Source of the DNA: Tabrizicola sp.
Lineage (GTDB): Bacteria; Pseudomonadota; Alphaproteobacteria; Rhodobacterales; Rhodobacteraceae
Direction of reading: 5' to 3'
Length of the DNA: 64,000 nt
Assembly (NCBI RefSeq): GCF_016792905.1
Contig: NZ_JAEULP010000060.1
Span: 1-64,000 of the forward strand
The translations under genes and the position numbers were made by a program. A model generated the notes under the pieces. The model searched no databases. It was not told where the DNA came from and saw only the letters and a program-made list of their open reading frames with translations. How positions within the stretch are numbered: the first letter of the stretch is position 1; each line of letters opens with the position of its first letter. This document shows positions 56,528 through 64,000 of the stretch, piece after piece.

Positions 56528-59481
56528 GGCACCGCCAGAAGTGATCGGGCCGAAGCGAGTTCGGGCAGGGATGCTTCGGCGGGAAAGCGGGCAACCGCTT
56601 CGGCAAGGCCCGCGGCCGGACCGTCGACCGCGATCCGGTCCAGCAGCGCCCGGATCAACCAAAGCGCCGCCCCCTGCGCCATCGACACTTCAACCGCCTT
56701 GTCCAGCGCGGCATCGGCCTCGGCAAGGCGGCCCATCGCACGGCAGTTGGCGGCATGCAGCCGCAGGATTTCGGGATACCAGCAGTGCAGGCCCTCGGCC
56801 TGGGTTTCGGCAAGAGCCCGGGTCGAGATCGCAAGCGCCTCGTCCGGGCGACCAGCGGCCAAGAGGCGCGACGCATGCACAGCCGAGAAATAGGGCACGC
56901 CGACATTGGCACCGATGGCGCGCAGGGTGTCGATCAACTGGCCGAACGCGGCGATGCCTTCGCCAGTCTTCGCAAGGTCGGGATTCATCACCTGCGCCCA
57001 GGTCTTGCCGATGAACTGCCAGAACAGCGCGCCCTGCGCCACTGCCGCGGCGATGCCCCGGTCAAGGCGGTCCATCGCCTGATCCAGGTGGCCCGCGTAG
57101 AACAGCGGCACCGAACCCCAGACCAGCGCATAGGGCTGCATCACCGGGATCGACAGCGCGGCCTGATGCGCGTCGGTCTCGGCAACCAGCGCGGGGATGC
57201 GGTCGCATTGCCCGAGGATCGCCCGCGAGGGACCCTCGAACATCTGCGCGGCGGCGAACATGTCCATGCCGTAGCGCGCGATCATCCCCGCGTGTCGGTC
57301 CAGGCGGTAGAGCGGGCGGATCGCGCCGATGCAGTCGAGCTGTTCGGCAAACCGGCCCTGGTAGAACCGGGTGCCGTTGCGGGCCGCAAGCGCAACGATG
57401 CGGATTTCCACGGCTTCGGCACTGTCGGGGAGAGCATTCGCCATGCGGTCCATCAGGTCGCCCAAGCGGTTGGCGCGGGTTTCCTGCGCCGAGATGATGG
57501 CATGGGTGTGGGCGCCCAGAAGCGCGGGGGCGGTGTTCGGGCCAAGCCTGTCCTGAGCGCTGGAAATATCGAGCACCGTGTCGAATTCCTGGCGCACGGG
57601 GTCGGCCGTGAAGCCCTGTACCTGCATCAGCACCGAACCGATCATGGTATGGGCAGCGATCGCCAGCTCGGGGCGCTGCTCCTCGGGCAGCTCGTCGCAG
57701 AGGCCGCGGGCGGCGCGGGCCATGCTTTCGGCGTCGGCGAAGGCGCCCTGCATCAGAAGCTTCTGGCTGGCCTGAAGGTAGCTGACGATGGCGGGCAGGA
57801 ACTGGCGCGCCTTGTGCTGGTGGTCGGCCAGAAGGCCGGGCTCGCGCGCGAGGACCTGCGGGAAACGGGATTGCAAGAGGTCGGCGATGCGGGCGTGCAG
57901 TCCTTCGCGGGTGCGGCGCAGCATCGACTGGTAGGCCGCCTGCGCCAGCAGCGCGTGGGCGAATTCCCAGGCGTTGTTGGGCCTTGCGACCAGAACCCCC
58001 GCGCGGGCGGCGGCGCGGAGCTGCGGCAGGGGGTCGGCGCCGTCAAGCGCCTGAAGCATCTCCACCCGGAAACTGCGGCCCAGGGCGGCCGCCCGTTGCA
58101 GCAGGGGCTTTGCCTCGCCCGTGCTGTCGATACGTTCCCCCAAGAGGTCCATCAGAGTGGCTGGCAGCCCGGCCCCTGCCCCGCGCCGTGCCAGCTGGTG
58201 CAGGAACAGCGGCACGCCCCCGGCACGCTGCAAGACTTCGCCGCGGACCGCCCCGTCCAGCGCTTCCGGTGCCAGCCGGTCCAGAAGCACGCGGGCATCC
58301 TCCTCTGGCAAGGGGTCAAGCGCAAGGGTCAGAAGCCCGTCGCTGGACAGGTGGCGGCCCAGCTTCGCATCCTCGCGGCTGGTCAGGATGATGCGGAACT
58401 GCGCGGCCTCGGGTGCGGCAAAGATGGCATTGATCACGTCGAGGCTCGCGACGTCGAACCAGTGCAGGTCCTCGAACAGGAGAAGCCCGCGTTGCTGCCG
58501 CGCAAGGATCGCGCGCCAGATCGCGCCTTCGATCAGGGCTTTCAGCGCAAGGCTGGACAGGGTGGCCAGAAGGACCTGTCCCTCGGGCAGGCCCAGGATC
58601 AGCGCGAGGGCCTGGCGGTCCTGGGTGGCAAGCTCGGGAAAGGCCTCGGCCAGGGTGGCGTAATCGGGGTTGGTGCTGCCGCTCCGGTCCAGAAGCCAGT
58701 CGCGGAACGGAAGATAGGACGAGCCATGCCCGATGGCGTCGCCCTGGAAGACGGACTTGGCGGCGAACTGGCTGGCGAGATGGCCGACGAAGGCGGTCTT
58801 GCCGACCCCGGCCTGGCCGATCAGAAGCGTTGGACCTTCGGCAGCGATGAGCTTGGCCATCTCGCGTGCGCGGCCGACGAAGGTTTCCGGCTGGTCGATG
58901 CCACCTGCAGGCAGGCGCCCGATGACTTCGAAAAGCGGCAATTCCTCGGCGAAGCCCTTCAGGCGGCGGGGGCCAAGGGCGCGGGTCTCGAACCGGCCGC
59001 GCGACAGGGCGCGCGTCTCCTCGGCAATGACGACGGTTCCGGGTTCGGCCTGAGACTGGATGCGTTCGGCAAGCGTTGTGACCGAGCCGGTCAGGCGGGG
59101 CAGGCCCTCGGTCTCGGATGCGGTACGGACCACGGCTTCGCCCGTCGCCACCCCGGCGCGCAGACGGACGGCGATGCGGTTCTGGAAGCTGAGTCGGATC
59201 GACTGCACGGCGCGCAGGGCGGCATCGACGGCGCGGTCGGCCGACAGTTCCTCGGTCCGGGTCAGGCCGAAGACGGCGACCACGCCGTCGCCCAGATATT
59301 CCGTCACCTCGCCGCCCGCCGCCTCGATCAGGATGCGGGTCTGGCGGTAGTAGTCGTCAAGCCAGGATTGCAAATCTTCGGCATCCGCCGCACTGGCGAT
59401 GGCACTGAAATTCTCAAGGTCGATGAAGACGGCAGTCACCTGCCTGCGTCCGCCACCGCCCTCGATATCCCCTTTCGGCAT
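56524..59481 (-). CDS. Class III adenylate/guanylate cyclase with AAA ATPase and TPR-like repeats
   Basis: A 985-aa protein. The cyclase domain (about 13-185) has metal Asp21 in VFIDLENFS and Asp65 in EYLGDGVVAVFG. The transition-state Asn is Thr136 (GSVTTLAERIQ) while Arg140 is kept. A STAND-type ATPase (about 200-460) has Walker A IGQAGVGKTA and Walker B LLLFEDLHWFD. The rest is helical repeats (from about 540). Such proteins may couple ATPase switching to cyclase activity. It follows the oxidoreductase gene by 26 bp and overlaps the Crp gene by GTGA. Confidence 0.9.
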   Translation of the reverse strand: MPKGDIEGGGGRRQVTAVFIDLENFSAIASAADAEDLQSWLDDYYRQTRILIEAAGGEVTEYLGDGVVAVFGLTRTEELSADRAVDAALRAVQSIRLSFQNRIAVRLRAGVATGEAVVRTASETEGLPRLTGSVTTLAERIQSQAEPGTVVIAEETRALSRGRFETRALGPRRLKGFAEELPLFEVIGRLPAGGIDQPETFVGRAREMAKLIAAEGPTLLIGQAGVGKTAFVGHLASQFAAKSVFQGDAIGHGSSYLPFRDWLLDRSGSTNPDYATLAEAFPELATQDRQALALILGLPEGQVLLATLSSLALKALIEGAIWRAILARQQRGLLLFEDLHWFDVASLDVINAIFAAPEAAQFRIILTSREDAKLGRHLSSDGLLTLALDPLPEEDARVLLDRLAPEALDGAVRGEVLQRAGGVPLFLHQLARRGAGAGLPATLMDLLGERIDSTGEAKPLLQRAAALGRSFRVEMLQALDGADPLPQLRAAARAGVLVARPNNAWEFAHALLAQAAYQSMLRRTREGLHARIADLLQSRFPQVLAREPGLLADHQHKARQFLPAIVSYLQASQKLLMQGAFADAESMARAARGLCDELPEEQRPELAIAAHTMIGSVLMQVQGFTADPVRQEFDTVLDISSAQDRLGPNTAPALLGAHTHAIISAQETRANRLGDLMDRMANALPDSAEAVEIRIVALAARNGTRFYQGRFAEQLDCIGAIRPLYRLDRHAGMIARYGMDMFAAAQMFEGPSRAILGQCDRIPALVAETDAHQAALSIPVMQPYALVWGSVPLFYAGHLDQAMDRLDRGIAAAVAQGALFWQFIGKTWAQVMNPDLAKTGEGIAAFGQLIDTLRAIGANVGVPYFSAVHASRLLAAGRPDEALAISTRALAETQAEGLHCWYPEILRLHAANCRAMGRLAEADAALDKAVEVSMAQGAALWLIRALLDRIAVDGPAAGLAEAVARFPAEASLPELASARSLLAVP

Positions 59482-59507
59482 CGGCCCTTACCCCCCATTA
59501 GCCGCGG

Positions 59508-62468
59508 TTACGGTAGCCTAGTCCGCGCCGCTTCTAAAAGGGCAATTCGGCGCGAGTCGAGGGGATTCGAGAGCGTCCAGCTGGTGCGGATGCGGAAGGC
59601 GCCCGGCAACCCCTGCGGGTGCTGCGAGCCGTCGCCGTGCATGGCCAGCGGGCGGGACGTCATGCGCCCGGCGGGCAGTTGGGCGAGGGTTGCGTCGGTG
59701 ATCTCGATCTCGGCCGCGACGGGGGTGATCTCGGCGGTGCCAAGGCTGAAATCGAAGCTCTGGAACTGCCAGCGGCTGAGCTTGCCCTGCGTGACGATGA
59801 CCTGGTCGCACAGGGTTTGCACGCGCGACGCTTCGGGGCTGTCGAACAGGGATCGCGGGAAGCCGCGGTCCTGGTAACGGGCGGACCAGACCGGGGTGCC
59901 GTCAGGGGTGGCGACGGAATAGGCGGAGCCCTCCATGGCGAGGTTGCCCATCCGCTTGTCGAAGCCGTAGAACCAGACGCCCGCCAGTTGCGCCGCGCGG
60001 TTCGACAGGTAGAGGTTCGGCAGGTAGTTGAAGAGGCCCGGCTTGCCTTCGACCTGGACGCAGGCGACCGAGATGATCGCTTCGAGATAATCGCGGAACC
60101 CCATGAATCGCGGCAGGGCCGAGGGGCGGACGCCGATCTGCCGGTTGGCAAGGATCGTGACCGGATGGGTGCCCGCGGGCGTGATCGCCTGCGGGGCCAG
60201 CGACATGCCGGGCGGCAGGATCGCCTGCAGGGCGGCGGCGTCGACGGCATGAAAGCTGAACCAGCCATCGATTGCCCCGGTGCCGAAGAAGCTGGTCAGG
60301 GGCCAGGGCGCGGTCTGGGCATAGGGGCTGGCGCGTTGCGGGGCGCCGCTCGGGCCGCTTTCGGGGGCAAGGTCGCTTTCGCCGACCACCTCGAACGGAT
60401 GGCCGGTCAGGCCGCGGGCGCAGACGAGGCCCGAGATCGTGGCAGCCTCGACGCAGCCCGCGTTGATGCCGCAGCGCGTCCAGTCGCCCGCCAGATACAG
60501 GTTCTCGAACCCGCTGTCGTCGGGGGGCAGGCGATACTGGACGGAGTTCGGGACCGAGAGGACATAGCGTTCCGAGCCGTAGAAGTTCTGCCGGAAATAC
60601 TGGGTCTGGAACCGCTCCTCGGGGCTTTGGTCCTTTGGCCCCCAGAGAAGCGACAGGTCGAACCTGCCGTCGCTGGCGGCACCCGGCCACATCCGGATCA
60701 GGTCGCGGTCGGCCCAATCACGGACCTGGTCCTGGAACGGCTTGGGATCGACGCCGACATTGTGCGCGGGGCTGCAGAAATAGGCGAGCTGCGCCGGGCC
60801 GTCCGCGGGCCAATCCTCGTGCGGGATGAGGTCGGTCATGTCGGCCCAGGTGTCCAGGGGCTCGCTGAAGCTGGTGATCACGGTCATCAGGTCGATCTGG
60901 GGACCGGGGTTGTGCCGCGCGACAAGGGCGTTCCAGCCAAGGCCTTCTGCTGTCCGGTTCAGCCAGAATTGCGCGGCATGGGTGGCCACGGTGCCGACGT
61001 TCTGCACCATCGCCCGCCAGCGCGGCGAGGCGGCGATCAGCTCTTCCCCAAGATAGGGGATCGAGCCGAGCGAGGCGCCAAGGATGACCTGATCGAAATC
61101 GCGCCCCCGCTCCAGCCGGAACGGTCGGCCGGTGGGCGGGTCTTTTTCGCATTCGAAGTCGGTGCCGGGCTGGTAGCTGCCGGGCTTAAGTTGCGACAGG
61201 TCCGGCTGCGAGGGCCAGCAGGGCAGGCCCCGGACATCGACCAGCGGCTGGTAATCTCCGGACGGAACCTCGGCCTGTTCCACCATGTCGATGGCAGCCA
61301 CGCCGATCTTGTCAGGGTCAAGGCGCAGCGCGCGGGCGGCGGTGAAAAAGCGGAACTTCACGCCGCGCGATTTCAGGACCTGATAGTAGGGCCCGAAGAC
61401 CGTGTCGCCCATCCCGGCCTGCATCTTGTAGAAAAGGGCCCCCTTGTAGGTGAAGGCCAGCCGCAACAGGCCCCGGATCGCCGTGCCTGCGCCCACGCCC
61501 CGGTCCTCGGTCACGCCGCCGGGATAGCCGAAGACATAGTCGTAGCAGCCGCGGAACACGGCTGAATAGACGGCCTCCTGACTGGCCCCGTAATGCAAGA
61601 GCCAGGCGCTGATCTCCCAGCGGTCGATCACGTCGAACCCGGCGCGGAAGAGGCCCGAGTCGATTGCCCCCCGGAAGAAGGCGCTGGACAGGCTGATCAT
61701 GTAGCCGATGCGACGGGCCTCGTCGCCTTGCCCAGCGTTTGCCATCCGGGCGTGGTGCCAGTCCTGGGCATGGGTGGCGAGCGCGGCCAGCAGCAGCGTT
61801 TCCTGCGTCTTGTGGTTGTGCGGATTGTCGGAAAGGCGGTTCGCAAGCGCGCTGAGATGATGAAACGGCGAGGTCGCCGCAAGGGAAAGCCGCAGCTCAT
61901 TGAACGCGGAATGGAAACTGTCCGGCAGGATGTGGGCATTGGCGGGCGGAACCGGCCCGGCCAGGCCACGGTCGATCATGTCGGCCACGGTCCGCAGCAG
62001 CATCCGGAAATAGGCGAAGGGTGTCGGCAAGATGCCTCCGGTTCCGGGGAGGTTCCCGTTCGGCTGGAAGTCCACCCGCCAAGGATGCAGGCTGACCGAG
62101 CCATCCGGCTGGGGAAGATCCTCGGCCAGGAAGAAATGCGACAGGCCCTTGAACGCCTTGTCCAGCGTGCCAAGCGGCGCATCGGGGGCGCGCAGCCCCG
62201 TCCGGTTCAGCGTTTCATAGCAATCGCGCATCAGGCGGAAGGCGTTTTCGTAGAACCCCGCCCAGATGTGCAGGCCATGCTCCTCGATCCGCTGGTGCCG
62301 GTCGGCGTTGCGCCCCGACGCCCCCTTGCCTCCGCAGCGCCAGCCAAGCTGGTAGACGGTGATGTCGTAGGACTGGTCCCAGCCGGGGATCTGGGTGATG
62401 GCGTAGCATGCGGTGATCGCGCCCACGCCACCGCCGATAACGGCGATCTTCTTGCGTCCTGTCGGCAT
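59508..62468 (-). CDS. FAD-dependent oxidoreductase fused to acetoacetate-decarboxylase-like domain
   Basis: A 986-aa fusion. Residues 1 to about 725 are a flavin amine-oxidase/desaturase-like unit: KKIAVIGGGVGAITACYA (FAD loop), QLGWRCGGKGASGRN, EEHGLHIWAGFYENAF, and near the end ENLYLAGDWTRCGINAGCVEAA (second FAD motif). From about 745, GAIDGWFSFHAVDAAALQAILPPGMSL, VTILANRQIGV and GVWFYGFDKRMGNLAME resemble the acetoacetate decarboxylase fold, the DKRM lysine being a possible Schiff-base residue. The substrate is unknown. It has a strong GGGGGAGCGGGG ribosome site and heads the cyclase-Crp unit. Confidence 0.75.
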   Translation of the reverse strand: MPTGRKKIAVIGGGVGAITACYAITQIPGWDQSYDITVYQLGWRCGGKGASGRNADRHQRIEEHGLHIWAGFYENAFRLMRDCYETLNRTGLRAPDAPLGTLDKAFKGLSHFFLAEDLPQPDGSVSLHPWRVDFQPNGNLPGTGGILPTPFAYFRMLLRTVADMIDRGLAGPVPPANAHILPDSFHSAFNELRLSLAATSPFHHLSALANRLSDNPHNHKTQETLLLAALATHAQDWHHARMANAGQGDEARRIGYMISLSSAFFRGAIDSGLFRAGFDVIDRWEISAWLLHYGASQEAVYSAVFRGCYDYVFGYPGGVTEDRGVGAGTAIRGLLRLAFTYKGALFYKMQAGMGDTVFGPYYQVLKSRGVKFRFFTAARALRLDPDKIGVAAIDMVEQAEVPSGDYQPLVDVRGLPCWPSQPDLSQLKPGSYQPGTDFECEKDPPTGRPFRLERGRDFDQVILGASLGSIPYLGEELIAASPRWRAMVQNVGTVATHAAQFWLNRTAEGLGWNALVARHNPGPQIDLMTVITSFSEPLDTWADMTDLIPHEDWPADGPAQLAYFCSPAHNVGVDPKPFQDQVRDWADRDLIRMWPGAASDGRFDLSLLWGPKDQSPEERFQTQYFRQNFYGSERYVLSVPNSVQYRLPPDDSGFENLYLAGDWTRCGINAGCVEAATISGLVCARGLTGHPFEVVGESDLAPESGPSGAPQRASPYAQTAPWPLTSFFGTGAIDGWFSFHAVDAAALQAILPPGMSLAPQAITPAGTHPVTILANRQIGVRPSALPRFMGFRDYLEAIISVACVQVEGKPGLFNYLPNLYLSNRAAQLAGVWFYGFDKRMGNLAMEGSAYSVATPDGTPVWSARYQDRGFPRSLFDSPEASRVQTLCDQVIVTQGKLSRWQFQSFDFSLGTAEITPVAAEIEITDATLAQLPAGRMTSRPLAMHGDGSQHPQGLPGAFRIRTSWTLSNPLDSRRIALLEAARTRLP

Positions 62469-62749
62469 GCCCCGCTCCCCCTCAGAAGGTTACAGATGCT
62501 GCCTTTGCGATCCGTTAACCAATTCAGTTTCCCTTGTCGAAACAAAGCTGGGCGCAATCAAGGCGCTTGCGCGCAGACTGGGGCCAGAAGGAGGAGTTGT
62601 TGCGGCAATGTCGGCCACCAGCTATCCACAACCGCAGGTACAGTGCAGAAGCCAGTGTGCGTTCTGCCACAGACCTCCCGCCCGCAAGTCGCCCAGCATT
62701 GGCTATCGGCTGCCCGCGTGGTGGTGGCCGAGATGAAACGGTGCGTGCG
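62469..62749. other. Divergent intergenic region, oxidoreductase / tail-collar genes
   Basis: About 280 bp with promoters presumably for both divergent units. No coding frame with a start signal or motif is seen. TATCCACA at about 62625 resembles a DnaA box but stands alone. Confidence 0.5.
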
Positions 62750-63259
62750 ATGGAACCCCTGCTTGGGTCGATCATCCTGTTCGGAGGCAACTTCGAACCC
62801 CGGGGCTGGGCCTTCTGCAACGGGCAGTCGTTGCAGATCGCCCAGTATTCGGCGCTCTACTCGCTTCTGGGCACGGCCTATGGCGGCGATGGAATCGCGA
62901 CCTTTCACCTGCCCGACCTGCGCGGACGTGTCCCCGTCCATGCCGGTACCGGCGCGGGCCTCTCGCCGCGTTCCCCCGGTGAAGCCTTCGGTCACGAAGC
63001 CGTCACGCTGGCCGCTGCCCAGGTTCCGCCGCACACCCATGACCTGGTTGTCGCCGATGTTCCGAGTTCCTCCGACCGCGCACAGGGCGACATGATCGCG
63101 CGGTCACAAATCTTTTCCGACAGGGGGGGCTCAACCCTCAGCCTCAATCCCTTGTCCATCGCCTTGACCGGGGGCGGACAGCCGCATGACAACATGCAGC
63201 CAAGCCTTTGTGTGAATTACATTATCGCGCTGGAGGGCATCTACCCGTCGCGCAACTGA
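62750..63259 (+). CDS. Phage tail-collar domain protein (MdpB-like)
   Basis: A 169-aa protein. The core is PLLGSIILFGGNFEPRGWAFCNGQSLQIAQYSALYSLLGTAYGGDGIATFHLPDLRGRVPVHAG, the tail-collar pattern, with MQPSLCVNYIIALEGIYPSRN at the C-terminus. Family members include tail-fibre parts and the so-called microcystin-dependent proteins of bacteria. No other phage gene is near, so it is an orphan, possibly a secreted or surface protein. The start at 62750 lacks a good ribosome site; in-frame GTGs slightly upstream are alternatives. Confidence 0.85.
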   Translation: MEPLLGSIILFGGNFEPRGWAFCNGQSLQIAQYSALYSLLGTAYGGDGIATFHLPDLRGRVPVHAGTGAGLSPRSPGEAFGHEAVTLAAAQVPPHTHDLVVADVPSSSDRAQGDMIARSQIFSDRGGSTLSLNPLSIALTGGGQPHDNMQPSLCVNYIIALEGIYPSRN

Positions 63260-63318
63260 ACCCGCAATGTCCCTGTTGCGGGCTGACTGGCCGGTGGTCG
63301 ACCCCCTCGCCCCGGCCC

Positions 63319-63351
63319 GGACCTGCAAGCCCCCCCGTGGCTTGCAGGTCC
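63319..63351. terminator. Strong terminator hairpin
   Basis: GGACCTGCAAGCC and its exact reverse complement form a 13-bp stem with a 7-nt loop, followed by CATCCTTTTC on the plus strand. It lies between the convergent tail-collar and TetR genes and can serve both. A smaller CCCGCAA/TTGCGGG stem (63261-63282) precedes it. Confidence 0.8.
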
Positions 63352-63358
63352 ATCCTTT

Positions 63359-63976
63359 TCAGCGGGCGGCCATCAGCAGGGCCAACTGGTCGGTGGCGCG
63401 CTGGTTGATCCGGTGGAGATCCTCAAGCGGCATGGCCTCGGCCTTCACGAATTCGATGAACGCCTGGTTCAACTGGGCGAAGATGATGCCGCCCAGCACC
63501 GAGGAGTCGAGATCGCGCCGGATCTGGCCGCGGGCCTGAAGGGCGGCAACCAGATCGCTGACCTGTTCCGTCAGCCGGGAATCAAGCGCAAGATACCGCT
63601 GCGAGAACGGCGTCTCGGGCGCCTCGACCGAGAGTGCCACCGCACGCCGCCACAGCTCCTTGGACAGGTACTGAAGCGAATGGTCATAGTAGTTGCGGAT
63701 CAGCCGGTCGAGCGCGATTGCCACATCGGCGGGCGGATCGGCAACAACGGCACGACCGGCATCGATCACCTCCTCCACCTCCATCGAGACGATGGCCAGA
63801 AGGATGTCGCCCTTGGTAGAGAAGTAGTTGTAGCAGGTCCCGGCTGACACGTCGGCGGCGGCGGCGATATCCTCGATTCGCACGGGATCGTAGCCCTGCG
63901 CCCTGAACTGGGTGGAGGCTGCCTCAAGGATGCGCCTAGTGCGGTCGGCCTTCTGTCTTTCGCGCAGTCCGGTCAT
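63359..63976 (-). CDS. TetR/AcrR family transcriptional regulator
   Basis: A 205-aa regulator. The HTH is RILEAASTQFRAQGYDPVRIEDIAAAADVSAGTCYNYFSTKGDILLAIV, the classical TetR tail with YNYFSTKGD. The ligand domain follows with no distinctive motif. The start at 63976 gives the usual short leader (MTGLRERQKADRTRR). Its upstream region and target are outside the window. It could control the divergent genes beyond the edge or the tail-collar gene; neither is shown. Confidence 0.9.
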   Translation of the reverse strand: MTGLRERQKADRTRRILEAASTQFRAQGYDPVRIEDIAAAADVSAGTCYNYFSTKGDILLAIVSMEVEEVIDAGRAVVADPPADVAIALDRLIRNYYDHSLQYLSKELWRRAVALSVEAPETPFSQRYLALDSRLTEQVSDLVAALQARGQIRRDLDSSVLGGIIFAQLNQAFIEFVKAEAMPLEDLHRINQRATDQLALLMAAR

Positions 63977-64000
63977 GCGGCAGTTTCCAAATCGCAATAA

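Noticed and set aside
56755-59877. Very long plus-strand reading frame (over 1000 codons) opposite the cyclase gene
   Set aside because: It lies antisense to a gene with clear cyclase and ATPase motifs, has no recognisable domain or ribosome site, and is explained by high GC at third positions.
62625-62633. DnaA-box-like TATCCACA upstream of the tail-collar gene
   Set aside because: A single imperfect box without neighbours or an AT-rich unwinding region does not indicate an origin.

Overview
The window is about 64 kb of GC-rich, densely coding bacterial chromosome. It most likely comes from an alphaproteobacterium of the Rhodobacteraceae. Supporting signs are a glp operon with the glpD-S-T-P-Q-U-V order known from alphaproteobacteria, an FYDLN-acid protein, the small MRLMM-type membrane protein often found in Rhodobacteraceae, TTTGCAAA sites in front of a propionyl-CoA synthetase, and tight ATGA/GTGA gene overlaps. 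No plasmid, prophage, insertion sequence, CRISPR array or rRNA operon is visible. There is one tRNA, tRNA-Ala(GGC).

Layout. 0-5.2 kb: partial hydantoinase/oxoprolinase, creatinase-like M24 protein, DCC-family protein and a reductase with a C-terminal DUF4166-like part. 5.2-9.1 kb: TesA-type esterase divergent from a YbbA/YbbP-type ABC exporter. 9-13 kb: pirin, a small membrane protein, a GntR regulator, a YgjP-type metallopeptidase, the FYDLN-acid protein and tRNA-Ala. 13-17.5 kb: RND efflux pump with its adaptor. 17.8-24.2 kb: DEAD-box helicase, HxlR regulator divergent from a quinone reductase-like protein, an HTH-like protein, a hairpin-rich non-coding stretch, thymidine kinase, a DMT transporter and a degenerate M48-like membrane protein. 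24.2-29.3 kb: nucleoside salvage operon cdd-deoA-deoB-add-upp-SPOR behind a RutR-like operator. 29.4-31.1 kb: GntR regulator with a VOC/cupin protein. 31.4-37.9 kb: malic enzyme (maeB), propionyl-CoA synthetase (prpE), and an HPt/NtrC-type regulator pair. 37.9-44.2 kb: NAD kinase, glyA and several small or poorly known genes. 44.2-55.9 kb: a complete glycerol uptake and catabolism locus (Fe-ADH, glpK, glpVUQPTSD, divergent glpR). 55.9-62.5 kb: a compact three-gene unit made of an FAD oxidoreductase fused to an acetoacetate-decarboxylase-like domain, a class III cyclase/AAA/TPR protein, and a Crp/Fnr regulator translationally coupled to the cyclase. 62.7-64 kb: an orphan tail-collar protein and a TetR regulator.

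How the genes work together. In the glycerol locus, GlpSTPQUV would import glycerol, GlpK phosphorylates it, GlpD oxidises glycerol-3-phosphate and GlpR represses. In the nucleoside operon, cytidine and adenosine are deaminated, deoxyribose or ribose phosphate is released and isomerised, and uracil is recycled by Upp. maeB and prpE fit growth on organic acids. The oxidoreductase-cyclase-Crp unit is the best candidate for an undescribed system: the receptor keeps the cAMP-pocket residues and overlaps the cyclase gene.

Several dispersed non-coding elements recur: a 54-nt hairpin element with a compensatory base-pair swap (two copies), a 61-nt element headed by a 15-bp palindrome (three ungapped copies), and a double-hairpin element (two copies). 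Many long antisense reading frames in this GC-rich sequence are shadows of real genes and are not annotated.
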